Of a stretch of DNA of 64,000 bases, positions 15,329-24,837 are shown piece after piece. Position 1 is the stretch's first letter; every line of letters begins with the position of its first letter. Both the position numbers and the translations under genes were made by a program. The notes under the pieces are model-generated. The model saw only the letters and a program-made list of their open reading frames with translations, had not been told where the DNA came from and did not search any database. The stretch covers positions 930,001-994,000 of the forward strand of contig NZ_JACBZI010000001.1 in NCBI RefSeq assembly GCF_013408145.1, given 5' to 3'. The stretch is from Nocardioides marinus. GTDB lineage: Bacteria > Actinomycetota > Actinomycetes > Propionibacteriales > Nocardioidaceae.

Positions 15329-16168
15329 ATGGCGCTGATCGTCCTCGCCTCCGCGAGCGGTTCGCCCGGCGTCTCCACCACCGCGCTCGGCCTCACCCTC
15401 AACTGGCACCGACCCGTCCTCCTGGTCGACGCCGACCCGACCGGATCGTCCGCGGTGTTCGCCGGCTACTTCCACGGCACCCAGGAGCCGACCGGCGGAC
15501 TGATCAACCTCGCCCTGTCCCTGCGCGAGGGGACGCTGGCCGACGCCCTGCCCCGCGAGACGCTCCTGCTCGACCCCGAGGCGCCGGCCGAGCGGTCGGC
15601 ATGGTTCCTGCCCGGCATCCGGGCCCACGAGCAGGCTCCCAGCCTGCTCCCGCTGTGGGATCCGCTCATCGAGCAGCTGCGTGCGCTGGAGCGCAACGGC
15701 CAGGACGTCATCGTCGACGCCGGACGGCTCGGCCTCGCCGGATGGCCCCAGCCGCTCATCGGGGCTGCCGACCTGACCCTACTCGTCACCCGCAACTCCC
15801 TGCCGGCACTGGCCGGCGCGACCAGCTGGGCCAAGACCCTGCGGGCACAGTTCGCCGCGGTCGGTGGCCTCTCACGCCTCGGGGTCCTCCTCGTCGACGA
15901 GGACCGCCGCTGGCCCGCGGTGCCCACTGGAGCCCGCGTCCGGCCCTACACCGCACGCCACATCGCCAAGGCCCTGCAGATCCCCGTCGTCGCCTCCGTG
16001 GAATGGGAGCCCGAGGTGGCCGAGGTCTACTCCCACGGCGCCCGCAAGCCCCGCAAGTTCGAGTCCTCCGGGCTGCTGCGCGGTTACCGGGCCAGCGCCG
16101 CGGCCATCCAGTCCATCCTCGGCGCCAACCAGGCCGCCCTCGCTCCCACGAACGGAGGTCGCGCATGA
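15329..16168 (+). CDS. TadZ/CpaE-like P-loop protein with lysine-less Walker A
   Basis: 279 residues in the ParA/MinD fold. The P-loop reads ASGSPGVSTTA (residues ~8-18): the position taken by the activating Lys in ParA is Ser, as in atypical TadZ/CpaE ATPases. Switch regions follow (LLVDADPTG ~34-42, VIVDAGRLG ~130-138). TadZ localises the Tad secretion machine at the membrane. It follows cpaB after 3 bp and overlaps tadA by four bases. Confidence 0.75.
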   Translation: MALIVLASASGSPGVSTTALGLTLNWHRPVLLVDADPTGSSAVFAGYFHGTQEPTGGLINLALSLREGTLADALPRETLLLDPEAPAERSAWFLPGIRAHEQAPSLLPLWDPLIEQLRALERNGQDVIVDAGRLGLAGWPQPLIGAADLTLLVTRNSLPALAGATSWAKTLRAQFAAVGGLSRLGVLLVDEDRRWPAVPTGARVRPYTARHIAKALQIPVVASVEWEPEVAEVYSHGARKPRKFESSGLLRGYRASAAAIQSILGANQAALAPTNGGRA

Positions 16169-17844
16169 GCACCAACGGCACCAACGGACACCAGCCCGGG
16201 ACCAACGGCCGCGACCCGCTGCGCGCCGACGAGTGGCTCGAGGCACGGCACGCCGCGACCAGCGACCGCACCTCGCCCTTCGCCCGCGGTCGCAACACCC
16301 AGCCGCCCCCGCCCCCGCCGGCCACGGAGGACCACGACCCGACCTCGCTGCCGATCTTCGCCTCCGCCTGGACCAGCGAGGAGCAGCTGCCGGGGCGCGC
16401 CCGCTCCGAGTTCAGCCTGCGCCCTCTCGTTGCGCCCACCCCGGAGGAGCACCACCAAACCCAGGGAGCGGATGGCGAGGTCGAGCTGGACTGGGAGTCG
16501 ATCGCGCAGTACCGCGCGGAGATCTCCTCGCGCCTGACCGCCCGGCTCGACAAGGAAGGTGGCCGGGTCACTGAGGAGGACCGCGAGCAGATGGGCCTCG
16601 ACGTGATCGAGGAGCTCATCAAGTCCGAGGCCGAGACGCTGGTCTCCACCGGCCGCCCGGCGTGGACCAAGGACCAGGAGAAGGCGCTCAAGTCCGCCCT
16701 CCACGCCGCCCTGTTCGGCCTGGGCCGCCTGCAGCCCCTCGTCGAGCGCGAGGACGTCGAGAACATCATCGTCATCGCCCGCGGCCCAGTCTGCGCGGTG
16801 TGGCTGGAGCTGGTCGACGGCACCCTGGTCGAGGCTGACCCGATCGCTGACTCTGAGGACGAGCTGCGCGAGTTCCTCGCCGACCTCGGCGCCCGGCAGA
16901 ACCGACCCTTCACCGAGGCCCGTCCGCACCTGGACCTCCGGCTGCCCGGGGGAGCGCGGCTCGCGGCCGGCTCCTGGGTGATGGCCTACACCTCGGTCGT
17001 GATCCGACGCCACGGCATGCGCGAGGTCTCCATGGACGAGATGGTCTACGACCGCAAGGCCTGCACCGCGGTCCTGGCCGACTTCCTCGCTGCCTGCGTG
17101 CGCGCCGGCAAGAGCATCGTCGTCTCCGGCGTCCAGGGCTCCGGCAAGACCACCTGGGTCCGCGCCCTGTGCTCGTGCATCCCGCCGTGGGAGATGATCG
17201 GCACCTTCGAGACCGAGTTCGAGCTGCACCTGCACGAGCTGGTCGACCGGCACAAGATCGTCCACGCCTGGGAGCACCGGCCCGGCTCAGGTGAGGTCGG
17301 CCTCGACGGCCGCCAGGCCGGTGAGTTCAGCCTCGAGGAGGCCATCCACCACTCCTTCCGGTTCAACCTCGCCCGCCAGATCGTCGGCGAGGTCCGCGGC
17401 CCGGAGGTCTGGAACATGCTCAAGGCCATGGAGTCCGGCCCGGGCTCGATCAGCACCACCCACGCCCGCAGCGCCGAGCACACCATCGAGAAGCTCGTCT
17501 CCTGCGCCATGGAGAAGGGACCGCAGGTCACCCGCGAGCTGGCGATCAGCAAGCTGGCCGCCGCGATCGACATCGTGATGTACCTGCGTTCCGAGGTCGT
17601 CCCCAACGGCGACGGCACCTTCCGCAAGCAGCGCTGGGTCGAGGAGGTCCTGGTCGTCCAGCCGAGCATCGACGCGGCCCGCGGGTACGCCACCACCCCG
17701 ATCTTCGCGCCCAACCAGCTCGGCCAGGCCGTCGCGACCGGCAAGCTCGACAACTTCCTCGCCCAGGAGCTGGCACGCCACGGGTTCGACCTCGAGGCGT
17801 ACAAGGCCGAGTCCCAGGCCAACCCGGGGGTGGCCACGTCATGA
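16165..17844 (+). CDS. tadA: TadA/CpaF secretion ATPase
   Basis: 559 residues from the ATG with GGAGG upstream. After a disordered Asn/Gly/Pro-rich ~110 residues come the N-terminal helical domain, then the type II/IV secretion ATPase core: Walker A SGVQGSGKTT (K328), Asp-box around EMIGTFETEFELHL, Walker B-type region QIVGEVRGPEV, and the His box SISTTHARS. It powers extrusion of Flp pilin through the TadB/TadC platform. ATGA overlaps both neighbours. All catalytic motifs are present. Confidence 0.92.
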   Translation: MSTNGTNGHQPGTNGRDPLRADEWLEARHAATSDRTSPFARGRNTQPPPPPPATEDHDPTSLPIFASAWTSEEQLPGRARSEFSLRPLVAPTPEEHHQTQGADGEVELDWESIAQYRAEISSRLTARLDKEGGRVTEEDREQMGLDVIEELIKSEAETLVSTGRPAWTKDQEKALKSALHAALFGLGRLQPLVEREDVENIIVIARGPVCAVWLELVDGTLVEADPIADSEDELREFLADLGARQNRPFTEARPHLDLRLPGGARLAAGSWVMAYTSVVIRRHGMREVSMDEMVYDRKACTAVLADFLAACVRAGKSIVVSGVQGSGKTTWVRALCSCIPPWEMIGTFETEFELHLHELVDRHKIVHAWEHRPGSGEVGLDGRQAGEFSLEEAIHHSFRFNLARQIVGEVRGPEVWNMLKAMESGPGSISTTHARSAEHTIEKLVSCAMEKGPQVTRELAISKLAAAIDIVMYLRSEVVPNGDGTFRKQRWVEEVLVVQPSIDAARGYATTPIFAPNQLGQAVATGKLDNFLAQELARHGFDLEAYKAESQANPGVATS

Positions 17845-18782
17845 GCACCACATCGTCGGCGTTCCTGCCCGCCGTCTTCGGCGCCTGCATCGTCATCGGC
17901 CTGATCGGCATGGCCTACGCGCTGATCCCGGCGCCGCCCAAGCCGCCGCGGCCTACTCGGACAGTCACCCCGTTCGGCCGGCTGGGCAGCCGGTTCGGCC
18001 GGCTCGACCGCCGTACCCGGCTGCTGGTGATCGGCGGCGCCGTGACCGGTCTCCTGGTGGCGCTGCTGACCGGCTGGGTGATCGCGATCGTCCTCGTGCC
18101 GGCCGCGATCGTCGGTATCCCGCTGCTGCTGACGCCCCCACCGGCGGCCGCGAGCATCGAGAAGCTCGAGGCGCTCGAGGAGTGGACCCGCTCCCTGTCG
18201 GGCAAGCTGACCGCCGGACAGTCCCTGCGCTCTGCGCTCATCAAGTCGCTGCAGTCGACGCCGCAGCCGATCGAGCGCGAGGTCGGGCTGCTGGTCTCCC
18301 GGCTGTGGAACAACACCTCCTCCACCGAGGACGTGCTGCGCGCCTTCGCCGAGGACCTCAGCGACTCCACCGGCGACGTCGTGGCCAGCCAGCTGATCCT
18401 GGCCGCCAGCGGCCGCGGACAGGCCGGACTGTCGAAGGCACTGGACGCCCTCGCCGAGACCGTCGCGGCCGACGTCCGCGCACGCCGCCAGATCGCCGCC
18501 GACCAGGCCAAGCCCCGCACCACCGCACGCACCGTCACCGTGATCACCCTCGCTGTCCTCGGCATCCTCGCGTTCACCGGCGACTACATCGAGCCCTACG
18601 GCACCCCGCTGGGTCAGGTCGTCCTCGCCGTCCTGCTCACCGCGTACGTGGCCACCCTGCTCTGGATGCGGCGGATGGCCGTTGCCAAGCCGCTCCCGCG
18701 GTTCCTCGACCTCCAGGCCCGCAACGCGCACCGCGCCGCCCAGCGCACAGCACCGGGCGAGAAGGAAGGAGCACTGGCATGA
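17841..18782 (+). CDS. tadB: TadB platform protein
   Basis: 313 residues. One N-terminal membrane segment (~8-28), two more at ~70-105, the cytoplasmic type II secretion F domain at ~112-240 (WTRSLSGKLTAGQSLRSAL, then QLILAASGRGQAGLSKAL), and two C-terminal segments at ~232-280. Inner-membrane platform with TadC for the TadA motor. Four-base overlaps on both sides. Confidence 0.88.
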   Translation: MSTTSSAFLPAVFGACIVIGLIGMAYALIPAPPKPPRPTRTVTPFGRLGSRFGRLDRRTRLLVIGGAVTGLLVALLTGWVIAIVLVPAAIVGIPLLLTPPPAAASIEKLEALEEWTRSLSGKLTAGQSLRSALIKSLQSTPQPIEREVGLLVSRLWNNTSSTEDVLRAFAEDLSDSTGDVVASQLILAASGRGQAGLSKALDALAETVAADVRARRQIAADQAKPRTTARTVTVITLAVLGILAFTGDYIEPYGTPLGQVVLAVLLTAYVATLLWMRRMAVAKPLPRFLDLQARNAHRAAQRTAPGEKEGALA

Positions 18783-19693
18783 CCGGCCTGCAGCTCGCGC
18801 TCGCCAGCGGCACCCTCCTCGGGCTGGCCCTCGCCCTGCTCGTGTGGCGCCTCGCGCCCTCCGACCCCGACCTGGTCGACGCGCTGGACCGGCTCTCTCC
18901 CGACCGCGTCGTCCCCCGCCGCGGCACCCCCGGCCCCGACGACGCCGGCACCGACACCGGCTCGGCCGTCGACCGGATCGGCCTGTGGGCAATGAAGAAC
19001 CTCCCCGGCGGCGCGTGGGCGCACACGCCCCGCAAGGACCTGGCCATCCTGCAGATCAGCGAGGCCCGGTTCTACGGCGAGAAGGTCGTCTGGGCCCTCC
19101 TCGGCCTCACCATGCCGCCGCTGCTGGCCGGCTTCTTCACGATGATCGGGCTCCCGCTGCCGTTCGCTATCCCCACGCTCGGCTCGCTGGCCCTGGCCGC
19201 CCTGTTCTGGTTCATGCCCAACTACAACGCCACCGACGAGGCCAAGAAGGCGCGCATCGAGTTCAACCGCGCCCTCGGCGCCTACATCGACATGGTCGCC
19301 ACCGGCGTCCGCGACGGCTCCAGCGGCCAGCAGGCGCTGCGCTCGGCCGCCGAGGTCGGCGACACCTGGGTGTTCAAGCGGATCGAGAGCGAACTGCGCC
19401 GCGCCCGGTACATGACGCGCGCACCGTGGGACTCCCTGCACCAACTGGCGGACGAGCTCGGCGTCCCCGAGCTCGACGACCTCGCCGACATCATGCAGCA
19501 GTCCGGCCAGGACGGAGCCCAGATCTACAACAACCTCCGCGCCCGGGCCGCGGCCCTCCGCTCGGCGATGCTCAGCGCCGAGCTCGGCAAGGCCAACGCG
19601 GCCTCCGAGCGCATGTACATCCCCGCCAGCCTGCTCGGCATCGTCTTCATGGCGATCCTCGTCACCCCCTCGATGCTCCGATTCGCCACCTGA
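18779..19693 (+). CDS. tadC: TadC platform protein
   Basis: 304 residues from the ATG that overlaps the tadB stop; an open frame continues upstream but is antiphase to tadB. Membrane segments at ~3-24, ~105-150 and ~280-300 flank a type II secretion F domain (~165-275: GAYIDMVATGVRDGSSGQQAL, then DIMQQSGQDGAQIYNNL). Partner of TadB. A 77-bp gap without a clear terminator precedes the pilin gene. Confidence 0.88.
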   Translation: MTGLQLALASGTLLGLALALLVWRLAPSDPDLVDALDRLSPDRVVPRRGTPGPDDAGTDTGSAVDRIGLWAMKNLPGGAWAHTPRKDLAILQISEARFYGEKVVWALLGLTMPPLLAGFFTMIGLPLPFAIPTLGSLALAALFWFMPNYNATDEAKKARIEFNRALGAYIDMVATGVRDGSSGQQALRSAAEVGDTWVFKRIESELRRARYMTRAPWDSLHQLADELGVPELDDLADIMQQSGQDGAQIYNNLRARAAALRSAMLSAELGKANAASERMYIPASLLGIVFMAILVTPSMLRFAT

Positions 19694-19770
19694 CGCCCTA
19701 ACACCGACCCCACCCACCGGCACGGGTCGCCCAAGACCGCAAACCGAACAACCAAGGAAGGAACAACCCG

Positions 19771-19974
19771 ATGTTGAAGCTCTTCATCGCCCTCCAGCTC
19801 GCGGTGCTCACCGTGCGCGATGTCCTCGAGGACCGGGCCAGGATCCAGCGCGACGAGCGCGGCTCCGTCACGATTCAGGAGGTGCTCTGGGCAGTGGCGG
19901 CCATCGCCATCGCCGGCATCGTCGTCGCCGCCATCAGGGCCTTCGTGACCAGCGAGTCCGGCAAGATCAAGTAG
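19771..19974 (+). CDS. flp: Flp-type pilin precursor
   Basis: 67 residues with a strong AAGGAAGG ribosome site. The basic leader ends RDERG, and the mature part begins SVTIQEVLWAVAAIAIAGIV: a prepilin cleavage site with Glu at +6 followed by one hydrophobic helix and a short charged tail. Family knowledge makes this the major pilus subunit. No prepilin peptidase is encoded nearby, so a host TadV/CpaA is presumably borrowed. Its own gap and strong ribosome site fit high expression. Confidence 0.8.
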   Translation: MLKLFIALQLAVLTVRDVLEDRARIQRDERGSVTIQEVLWAVAAIAIAGIVVAAIRAFVTSESGKIK

Positions 19975-19991
19975 GCCGGAGCCAGTTCGTC

Positions 19992-20387
19992 ATGTCCGCC
20001 ACCTCTCAGCGCCGTCGCCGAGACGAGCGCGGGTCGGTGACCATCCAGATGGTCTTCTTGATGCCCGCCCTCTTCCTGCTGATGTTCCTCGGCCTCCAGG
20101 GCGCGCTGTACTACCACGCGAAGCAGGTAGCGCTCGCGGCCGCGCAGGAGGGCGCCCGCGAGGCGGGCAGCGAGACCGGCACCCGAGAGTCCGGTCTGGC
20201 AACGGCGAACACCTTCCTCAACCACGCCGGCGGCTCCGACGTGATGACGTCGACCAGCGTCTCGGGGTCACGCACCACGACCACCGCCACCATCACGGTC
20301 ACGGGCAAGTCCCTGAGCGTGATTCCGGGGTGGCACGTCACCGTCTCCCAGAGCGCCAGCGTGCCGGTCGAGAGGCTCACCGAATGA
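19992..20387 (+). CDS. TadE-like pseudopilin 1
   Basis: 131 residues. The N-terminus RRRRDERGSVTIQMVFLMPALF carries the same DERG-S processing motif as the pilin, then one membrane helix and a ~90-residue exported Thr/Ser-rich domain. TadE-family minor pilins initiate or cap the fibre. Overlaps the next gene by four bases. Confidence 0.78.
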   Translation: MSATSQRRRRDERGSVTIQMVFLMPALFLLMFLGLQGALYYHAKQVALAAAQEGAREAGSETGTRESGLATANTFLNHAGGSDVMTSTSVSGSRTTTTATITVTGKSLSVIPGWHVTVSQSASVPVERLTE

Positions 20388-20845
20388 CCAGCCAACTCCA
20401 CGGGTGGACCAGCTGGCCGCGCAGGCGCCGGGACGAGCGAGGATCGGTGGCGATCGAGGCCGCAATCGGCGTCCCGGCCTTCGGCCTGTTCATCGCGATG
20501 ATCATCCTCGGCGGCCGCGTGGAGATCGCCAAGCAGTCAGTAGAGGCAGCCGCCTACGAAGCAGCCCGAGCCGCCTCCATCGAGCGGACCCAGAACGAGG
20601 CGATCAGCTCCGGCAAGTCCGCAGCCACCAGCAGCCTGCACGACCAGGGCCTGCAGTGCGCGACCACCAACGTCACGGTCAACGCCGCCGCGTTCAACGC
20701 GCCACTGGGCACCACCGCCCAAGTGACCGCAACGGTGACCTGCAAGGTCGACGTCGCCGACCTTGCCATCCCCGGCCTGCCGGGGACCAGGACGATCACC
20801 GCGACCGCCAGCAGCCCCGTCGACGCATACCGGGAGCGCCGATGA
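20384..20845 (+). CDS. TadE-like pseudopilin 2
   Basis: 153 residues from an ATG overlapping the previous stop. Again RRRRDERGSVAIEAAIGVPAF, with Glu at the canonical +5/+6 position, a single helix, then an exported domain with two Cys (QCATTN, TCKVDV) that could pair. Minor pilin; four-base overlap with the next gene. Confidence 0.78.
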   Translation: MTSQLHGWTSWPRRRRDERGSVAIEAAIGVPAFGLFIAMIILGGRVEIAKQSVEAAAYEAARAASIERTQNEAISSGKSAATSSLHDQGLQCATTNVTVNAAAFNAPLGTTAQVTATVTCKVDVADLAIPGLPGTRTITATASSPVDAYRERR

Positions 20846-21291
20846 TCAGCCAGCTGTGCCGCCTCCTGGCGGCCCGGGCGCGCGACGAGCGAGGCTCCAT
20901 CAGCGTGTGGTTCGCCACCGCCTCGTTCGCGATGATCATCCTCGTCGGGATGGCCGTCGACCTCGGCGGCAAGGTCCACACCCAGCAGCAGGCCCGCAGC
21001 GCCGCCGCCCAGGCCGCCCGCACCGGCGCCCAGGAGGTCCAGGGCTCGACCGCCGTGCGCGGCGAGGACCTCCGCGTCGACATCAACGCCGCCAAGGCAG
21101 CCGCGATGGACTACCTCCACGCCGCCGGCGTGGAAGGCAACGCGCGCGTCGTCGACGGCGACACCCTGATCGTCACCACCACCGACACCTACACCAGCAA
21201 GTTCCTCGGGATCATCGGCCTGGACACCATGCAGGTCACCGGGGAGGCGTCCGCGCGGCTCATCCGCGCCGAAGGAGGCATCGAAAGATGA
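20842..21291 (+). CDS. TadE/TadG-like pseudopilin 3
   Basis: 149 residues. ARDERGSISVWFATASFAMIILVG gives the third DERG-S leader of the cluster; it lacks the +5 Glu (Val-Trp instead), as TadG-type proteins do. The exported domain is alpha-rich near the membrane (QQQARSAAAQAARTGAQEV), then beta-rich. Overlaps the LysM/BTAD gene by four bases. Confidence 0.75.
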   Translation: MISQLCRLLAARARDERGSISVWFATASFAMIILVGMAVDLGGKVHTQQQARSAAAQAARTGAQEVQGSTAVRGEDLRVDINAAKAAAMDYLHAAGVEGNARVVDGDTLIVTTTDTYTSKFLGIIGLDTMQVTGEASARLIRAEGGIER

Positions 21292-24200
21292 CCACGCCCA
21301 CCCACCCCACTCTGGGCCAGCGGCTCACCGGCCTCGCGGCCTCGGTCGCCGTGCTCGGCATCCTCGTAGGGCTCCCTGCCCTGTTCCTCGCCATCGGGGC
21401 CAGCCCGATCCCCGACCAGGCCCCGACCCTGGACAGCATCAAGAACGCGCTCCTCGCGCCCGACGACGGCACCCTCGTCCTCGGCCTGTTCAAGGTGATC
21501 GGCTGGGCCGCGTGGGCCTTCATGGCGCTCAGCCTCGTTGTCGAGACCATCGCACGCCTCCGCAACATCCAGGCACCCCAGCTGCCCGGCCTCAGGCTCC
21601 CGCAGGCCGGCGCCCGCAACCTGATCGGGCTCGCGGCCCTGTTCTTCATCGCCGCACCCATTGCGACGCAGGCAGCCCCCGCCGCTCCCGCCGCTGCCGC
21701 CCCGGCCGCGGTGGGTCATGTCCACGCCGCCGCCGTCGACCAGGCCCCCGCGCAGCAGGACGTCAAGGCCGAGACGAAGCAGGAGCGCCAAGCGCCCAAG
21801 ACCGTCGACCACGCCGTGAAGCCGGGGGAGAGCCTCTGGTCGATCGCCGAGGACCACTTCGGCGACGGAGCCAGGTACAAGGAGATCGCCGAGCTCAACC
21901 GCGACCTACTCGGCACGCAGCCGAACTTCCTCGAGCCCGGCTGGGTGCTCAAGCTCCCCGCGCACCAGGTCAAGGACGCCCCCGCACACCAGTACGGCGT
22001 CCAGGCCGGCGACACCCTCAGCGAGATCGCACACGAGCAGCTCGGCGACGCCGACCGGTGGCCCGAGATCTACCAGGCCTCCACCGGCATCGCCCAGCCC
22101 GGCGGAGCCCAGCTGACCGACCCCGACCTCATCGACGTCGGCTGGACCCTCAACATCCCCGGCGCCGACAACCAGCAGCAGCCACGTGAGGTCGAGCCCG
22201 AGAACCCCGCCAGCCCCGAGGGCCAGCAGCCCGTCGACCCGCCGGCCAAGGAGAAGCCGCCGGTCGTCCAGGAGCCCGACGTGCCGGAGGTTCCCGAAAC
22301 TGCGGCACCTGAGACTGAGGCACCCGAGGTCGCGCCGCCCCAGGCCGAGCAGCCGGCAGCCGCCGAGGTCGACCAGGTCGACGACAGCGACGACTCGATC
22401 CTCGAGGCACCCTGGGTCCTCGCCGGTCTCACCGGCGGGGGCGTGCTGCTGTCCGGGGCTCTGCTGATGGCCCTGCGCTCACGCCGACGCGCCGCGTTCC
22501 GCAACCGCCCGCCCGGCCGCGCGATCGCCGCCCCGTCGCCAGAGCTCGCGCCGGTGGAGATGACCCTGAACGCCACCGGCGCCGCCGCGGCCGCCACCGT
22601 GGAGTTCGCCGACGAGGCGCTGCGCCGCCTCGCGGCCGCCGTCGGCACCCAGGGCACCACGATGCCGCCCCTCGCCGCGGTGGAGCTCGGGCACGGCAAG
22701 CTCACCCTGCACCTCAGCGCCCCGGCCACCGTCCCCGCCCCCTGGGTAGGCAGCCCCGACCAGACCCACTGGCACGTCACCACCGACACCGACGTCGACC
22801 AACTCGGTCCCGACACCGACAACGTCGAGCCGCCCTACCCGCTCCTGGCCACCATCGGGATGAGCGACACCGGCGAGACGTGGCTGCTGAACTGCGAGGA
22901 GTTGTCCACCCTCACCATCAGCGGAGACCCCACCTACGGCCGCGACTTCGCCCGCCACCTCGCCGCCCAGCTGGCCGTGAACCCCTGGTCGCGCCGGGTG
23001 CAGGTCGACTGCATCGGCCTAGCCGAGGAGACCGTCGCCATGGACGAGCGGATCAGCTTCTACCCGACCGGAGCAGCCGGATCGCCGGCAACCGCGGAGA
23101 CCCTCGCGGCCGCGGTCACCACCGTCGACCGGGCCAAGCGCCACGACACCGACGTGTCCACGGCCCGCACCGGCAGCGTCGACGACGACACCTGGCCCGC
23201 CCGGATGCTCCTGGTCGACGCGGCAGCCGGTGATCCAGAGGACCTCGAGCAGCTGCTGCAACTGGTCAACGACCACGTCGGGCAGTCGGCAACCTCCATC
23301 GTCGTCGCAGGCGAACGCCCCAACACCCCGGGCGCGGTGCTGCACATGACCAACACCGGCCGCGTCGTCCTCGAGCACGCCGGCCTCAATCTCATCGCCG
23401 TCGGCCTCACCAGCGACGAAGCCCGCGGCTGCGCCCTGGTCTACGCCCAGAGCGAGACCCCGGAGTACGTCGACACCCCAGTGGACGAGACCGCCACCGA
23501 CGGCTGGGAGGCCTACACCGACTCCTCCGGGGCTCTGCGCCGCGAGTACACCCTGCCGCGCAACACCCCCAAGGACGCCGTCGACGAGCCGATGTCCTCC
23601 CTCCTCGAAGGCCAGGACGAGAAGTACATCCGCGAGAGCGCGATCGTGCAGGAGGACCTCGAGGCGCTCGCGCCCAAGGTGCCGGGTCACGTCCGCGCCG
23701 AGGTCGAGGAAAAGGACCCCGACCTGGACCAGGACATCGCCGACTGGTTCTCACCCACCTGCGACCGGCCCCGGCTCACCCTGCTCGGTCCGGTCTCAGC
23801 ACGCGCCCACGGCAAGGCGCTGGCCAAGCGCAAGCCGTACTTCACCGAGCTGCTGGCGTTCCTCGCCCTGCACCGCAAGCACGGCGCCACCCGCGAGCAG
23901 ATCCGCGAGGCGTTCTCGATCTCTGACGGCAAGGTGCGCGACTACACCAACATCGTCCGCGATTGGCTCGGCACCAACCCCCGCACCGGCGAGGACCACC
24001 TGCCCTACGCCGACAAGGCACCGGCCGCGAAGGTCACCGGCGTCAACGTCTACCAGGTAGACGACGGCCTGCTCGTCGACCTGGACCTGTTCCTCCGGTT
24101 ACGCAAGCGCGGCCAGGCCCGAGGGGGCGCAGAAGGCGTCGCGGACCTATGCACCGCGCTCGAACTGGTCGGGGAGGCCCAGCCGTTCAGCCAGCTCCGC

Positions 24201-24542
24201 GAGGAGGGATGGTCCTGGCTGGCCAACGAGCCCGACCGCGTCGACCTCATGGCGGCCGGCTGGATCGCCGACGTCGCCCTCATCGTCGTCACCGAGGCTC
24301 TCGCGGCCGGCGACCTGATCAAGGCCCGCTCCGCCGCCTACGTCGCCAACCGCGCAGACCCCGACGGCGAGAGCACCCGACTGTGCCTGGCACACGTCAT
24401 GAAGGCCGAGGGCGACCAACTCGAGGCCGACCGGATCCTGCGCGAGGAGATCTGCAACCGGTCCGACGACGGCGACGCCCCCATGGAACTGTCGGAACGC
24501 ACGAAGACCATCATCCGTACACATGGCTGGCTCGCGAGCTGA
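21288..24542 (+). CDS. giant LysM and BTAD membrane protein of the pilus operon
   Basis: 1084 residues. Membrane segments at ~15-37, ~64-86, ~110-128 and ~370-393. Two LysM peptidoglycan-binding modules at ~173-224 (AVKPGESLWSIAEDHFGDG) and ~235-291 (GVQAGDTLSEIAHEQLGD) lie outside the membrane, followed by a Pro/Glu linker. The cytoplasmic half has an FHA-less mixed domain and ends in a winged-helix plus BTAD/TPR-like region (~815-1084: LTLLGPVSAR, LALHRKHGATREQIREAF). Similar LysM-BTAD fusions recur in actinobacterial Tad loci. The layout suggests a wall-sensing or anchoring protein that signals inward. Function not demonstrated. Confidence 0.75.
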   Translation: MTTPTHPTLGQRLTGLAASVAVLGILVGLPALFLAIGASPIPDQAPTLDSIKNALLAPDDGTLVLGLFKVIGWAAWAFMALSLVVETIARLRNIQAPQLPGLRLPQAGARNLIGLAALFFIAAPIATQAAPAAPAAAAPAAVGHVHAAAVDQAPAQQDVKAETKQERQAPKTVDHAVKPGESLWSIAEDHFGDGARYKEIAELNRDLLGTQPNFLEPGWVLKLPAHQVKDAPAHQYGVQAGDTLSEIAHEQLGDADRWPEIYQASTGIAQPGGAQLTDPDLIDVGWTLNIPGADNQQQPREVEPENPASPEGQQPVDPPAKEKPPVVQEPDVPEVPETAAPETEAPEVAPPQAEQPAAAEVDQVDDSDDSILEAPWVLAGLTGGGVLLSGALLMALRSRRRAAFRNRPPGRAIAAPSPELAPVEMTLNATGAAAAATVEFADEALRRLAAAVGTQGTTMPPLAAVELGHGKLTLHLSAPATVPAPWVGSPDQTHWHVTTDTDVDQLGPDTDNVEPPYPLLATIGMSDTGETWLLNCEELSTLTISGDPTYGRDFARHLAAQLAVNPWSRRVQVDCIGLAEETVAMDERISFYPTGAAGSPATAETLAAAVTTVDRAKRHDTDVSTARTGSVDDDTWPARMLLVDAAAGDPEDLEQLLQLVNDHVGQSATSIVVAGERPNTPGAVLHMTNTGRVVLEHAGLNLIAVGLTSDEARGCALVYAQSETPEYVDTPVDETATDGWEAYTDSSGALRREYTLPRNTPKDAVDEPMSSLLEGQDEKYIRESAIVQEDLEALAPKVPGHVRAEVEEKDPDLDQDIADWFSPTCDRPRLTLLGPVSARAHGKALAKRKPYFTELLAFLALHRKHGATREQIREAFSISDGKVRDYTNIVRDWLGTNPRTGEDHLPYADKAPAAKVTGVNVYQVDDGLLVDLDLFLRLRKRGQARGGAEGVADLCTALELVGEAQPFSQLREEGWSWLANEPDRVDLMAAGWIADVALIVVTEALAAGDLIKARSAAYVANRADPDGESTRLCLAHVMKAEGDQLEADRILREEICNRSDDGDAPMELSERTKTIIRTHGWLAS

Positions 24543-24564
24543 CTCGGGAAGGGAGCCCCAGCAC

Positions 24565-24837
24565 ATGGCAACGTTCGACCAGGAGCTCACCGGCCGCTAC
24601 GCCGCGGCCGGTGGAGACCGCCCCGACCCGGACGCCCGACGTATCGCCCGGGCCGCGTTCGTGCGCGACACCATCCGCACCCTCTACAACGCCGACAAGA
24701 AGTTCGGCATCGACCCTGCCGACAACGGCTCGCTCGCCGAGCTCGTCGACGCCGCCGAAGAGCACCTCGAGCACATCGTCAACGACGTCAGCAGATCCGT
24801 CACGACCCTGCCCAACACAGGAGGAGACACCGCATGA
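24565..24837 (+). CDS. small soluble protein of the pilus operon
   Basis: 90 residues from an ATG with GGGAG upstream; the longer frame from 24523 overlaps the previous gene. Helical, with a basic first half (ARRIARAAFVRDTIRTLYNA) and acidic second half (ELVDAAEEHLEHIV). No signal or known domain. Four-base overlap with the lipoprotein gene. Confidence 0.6.
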   Translation: MATFDQELTGRYAAAGGDRPDPDARRIARAAFVRDTIRTLYNADKKFGIDPADNGSLAELVDAAEEHLEHIVNDVSRSVTTLPNTGGDTA

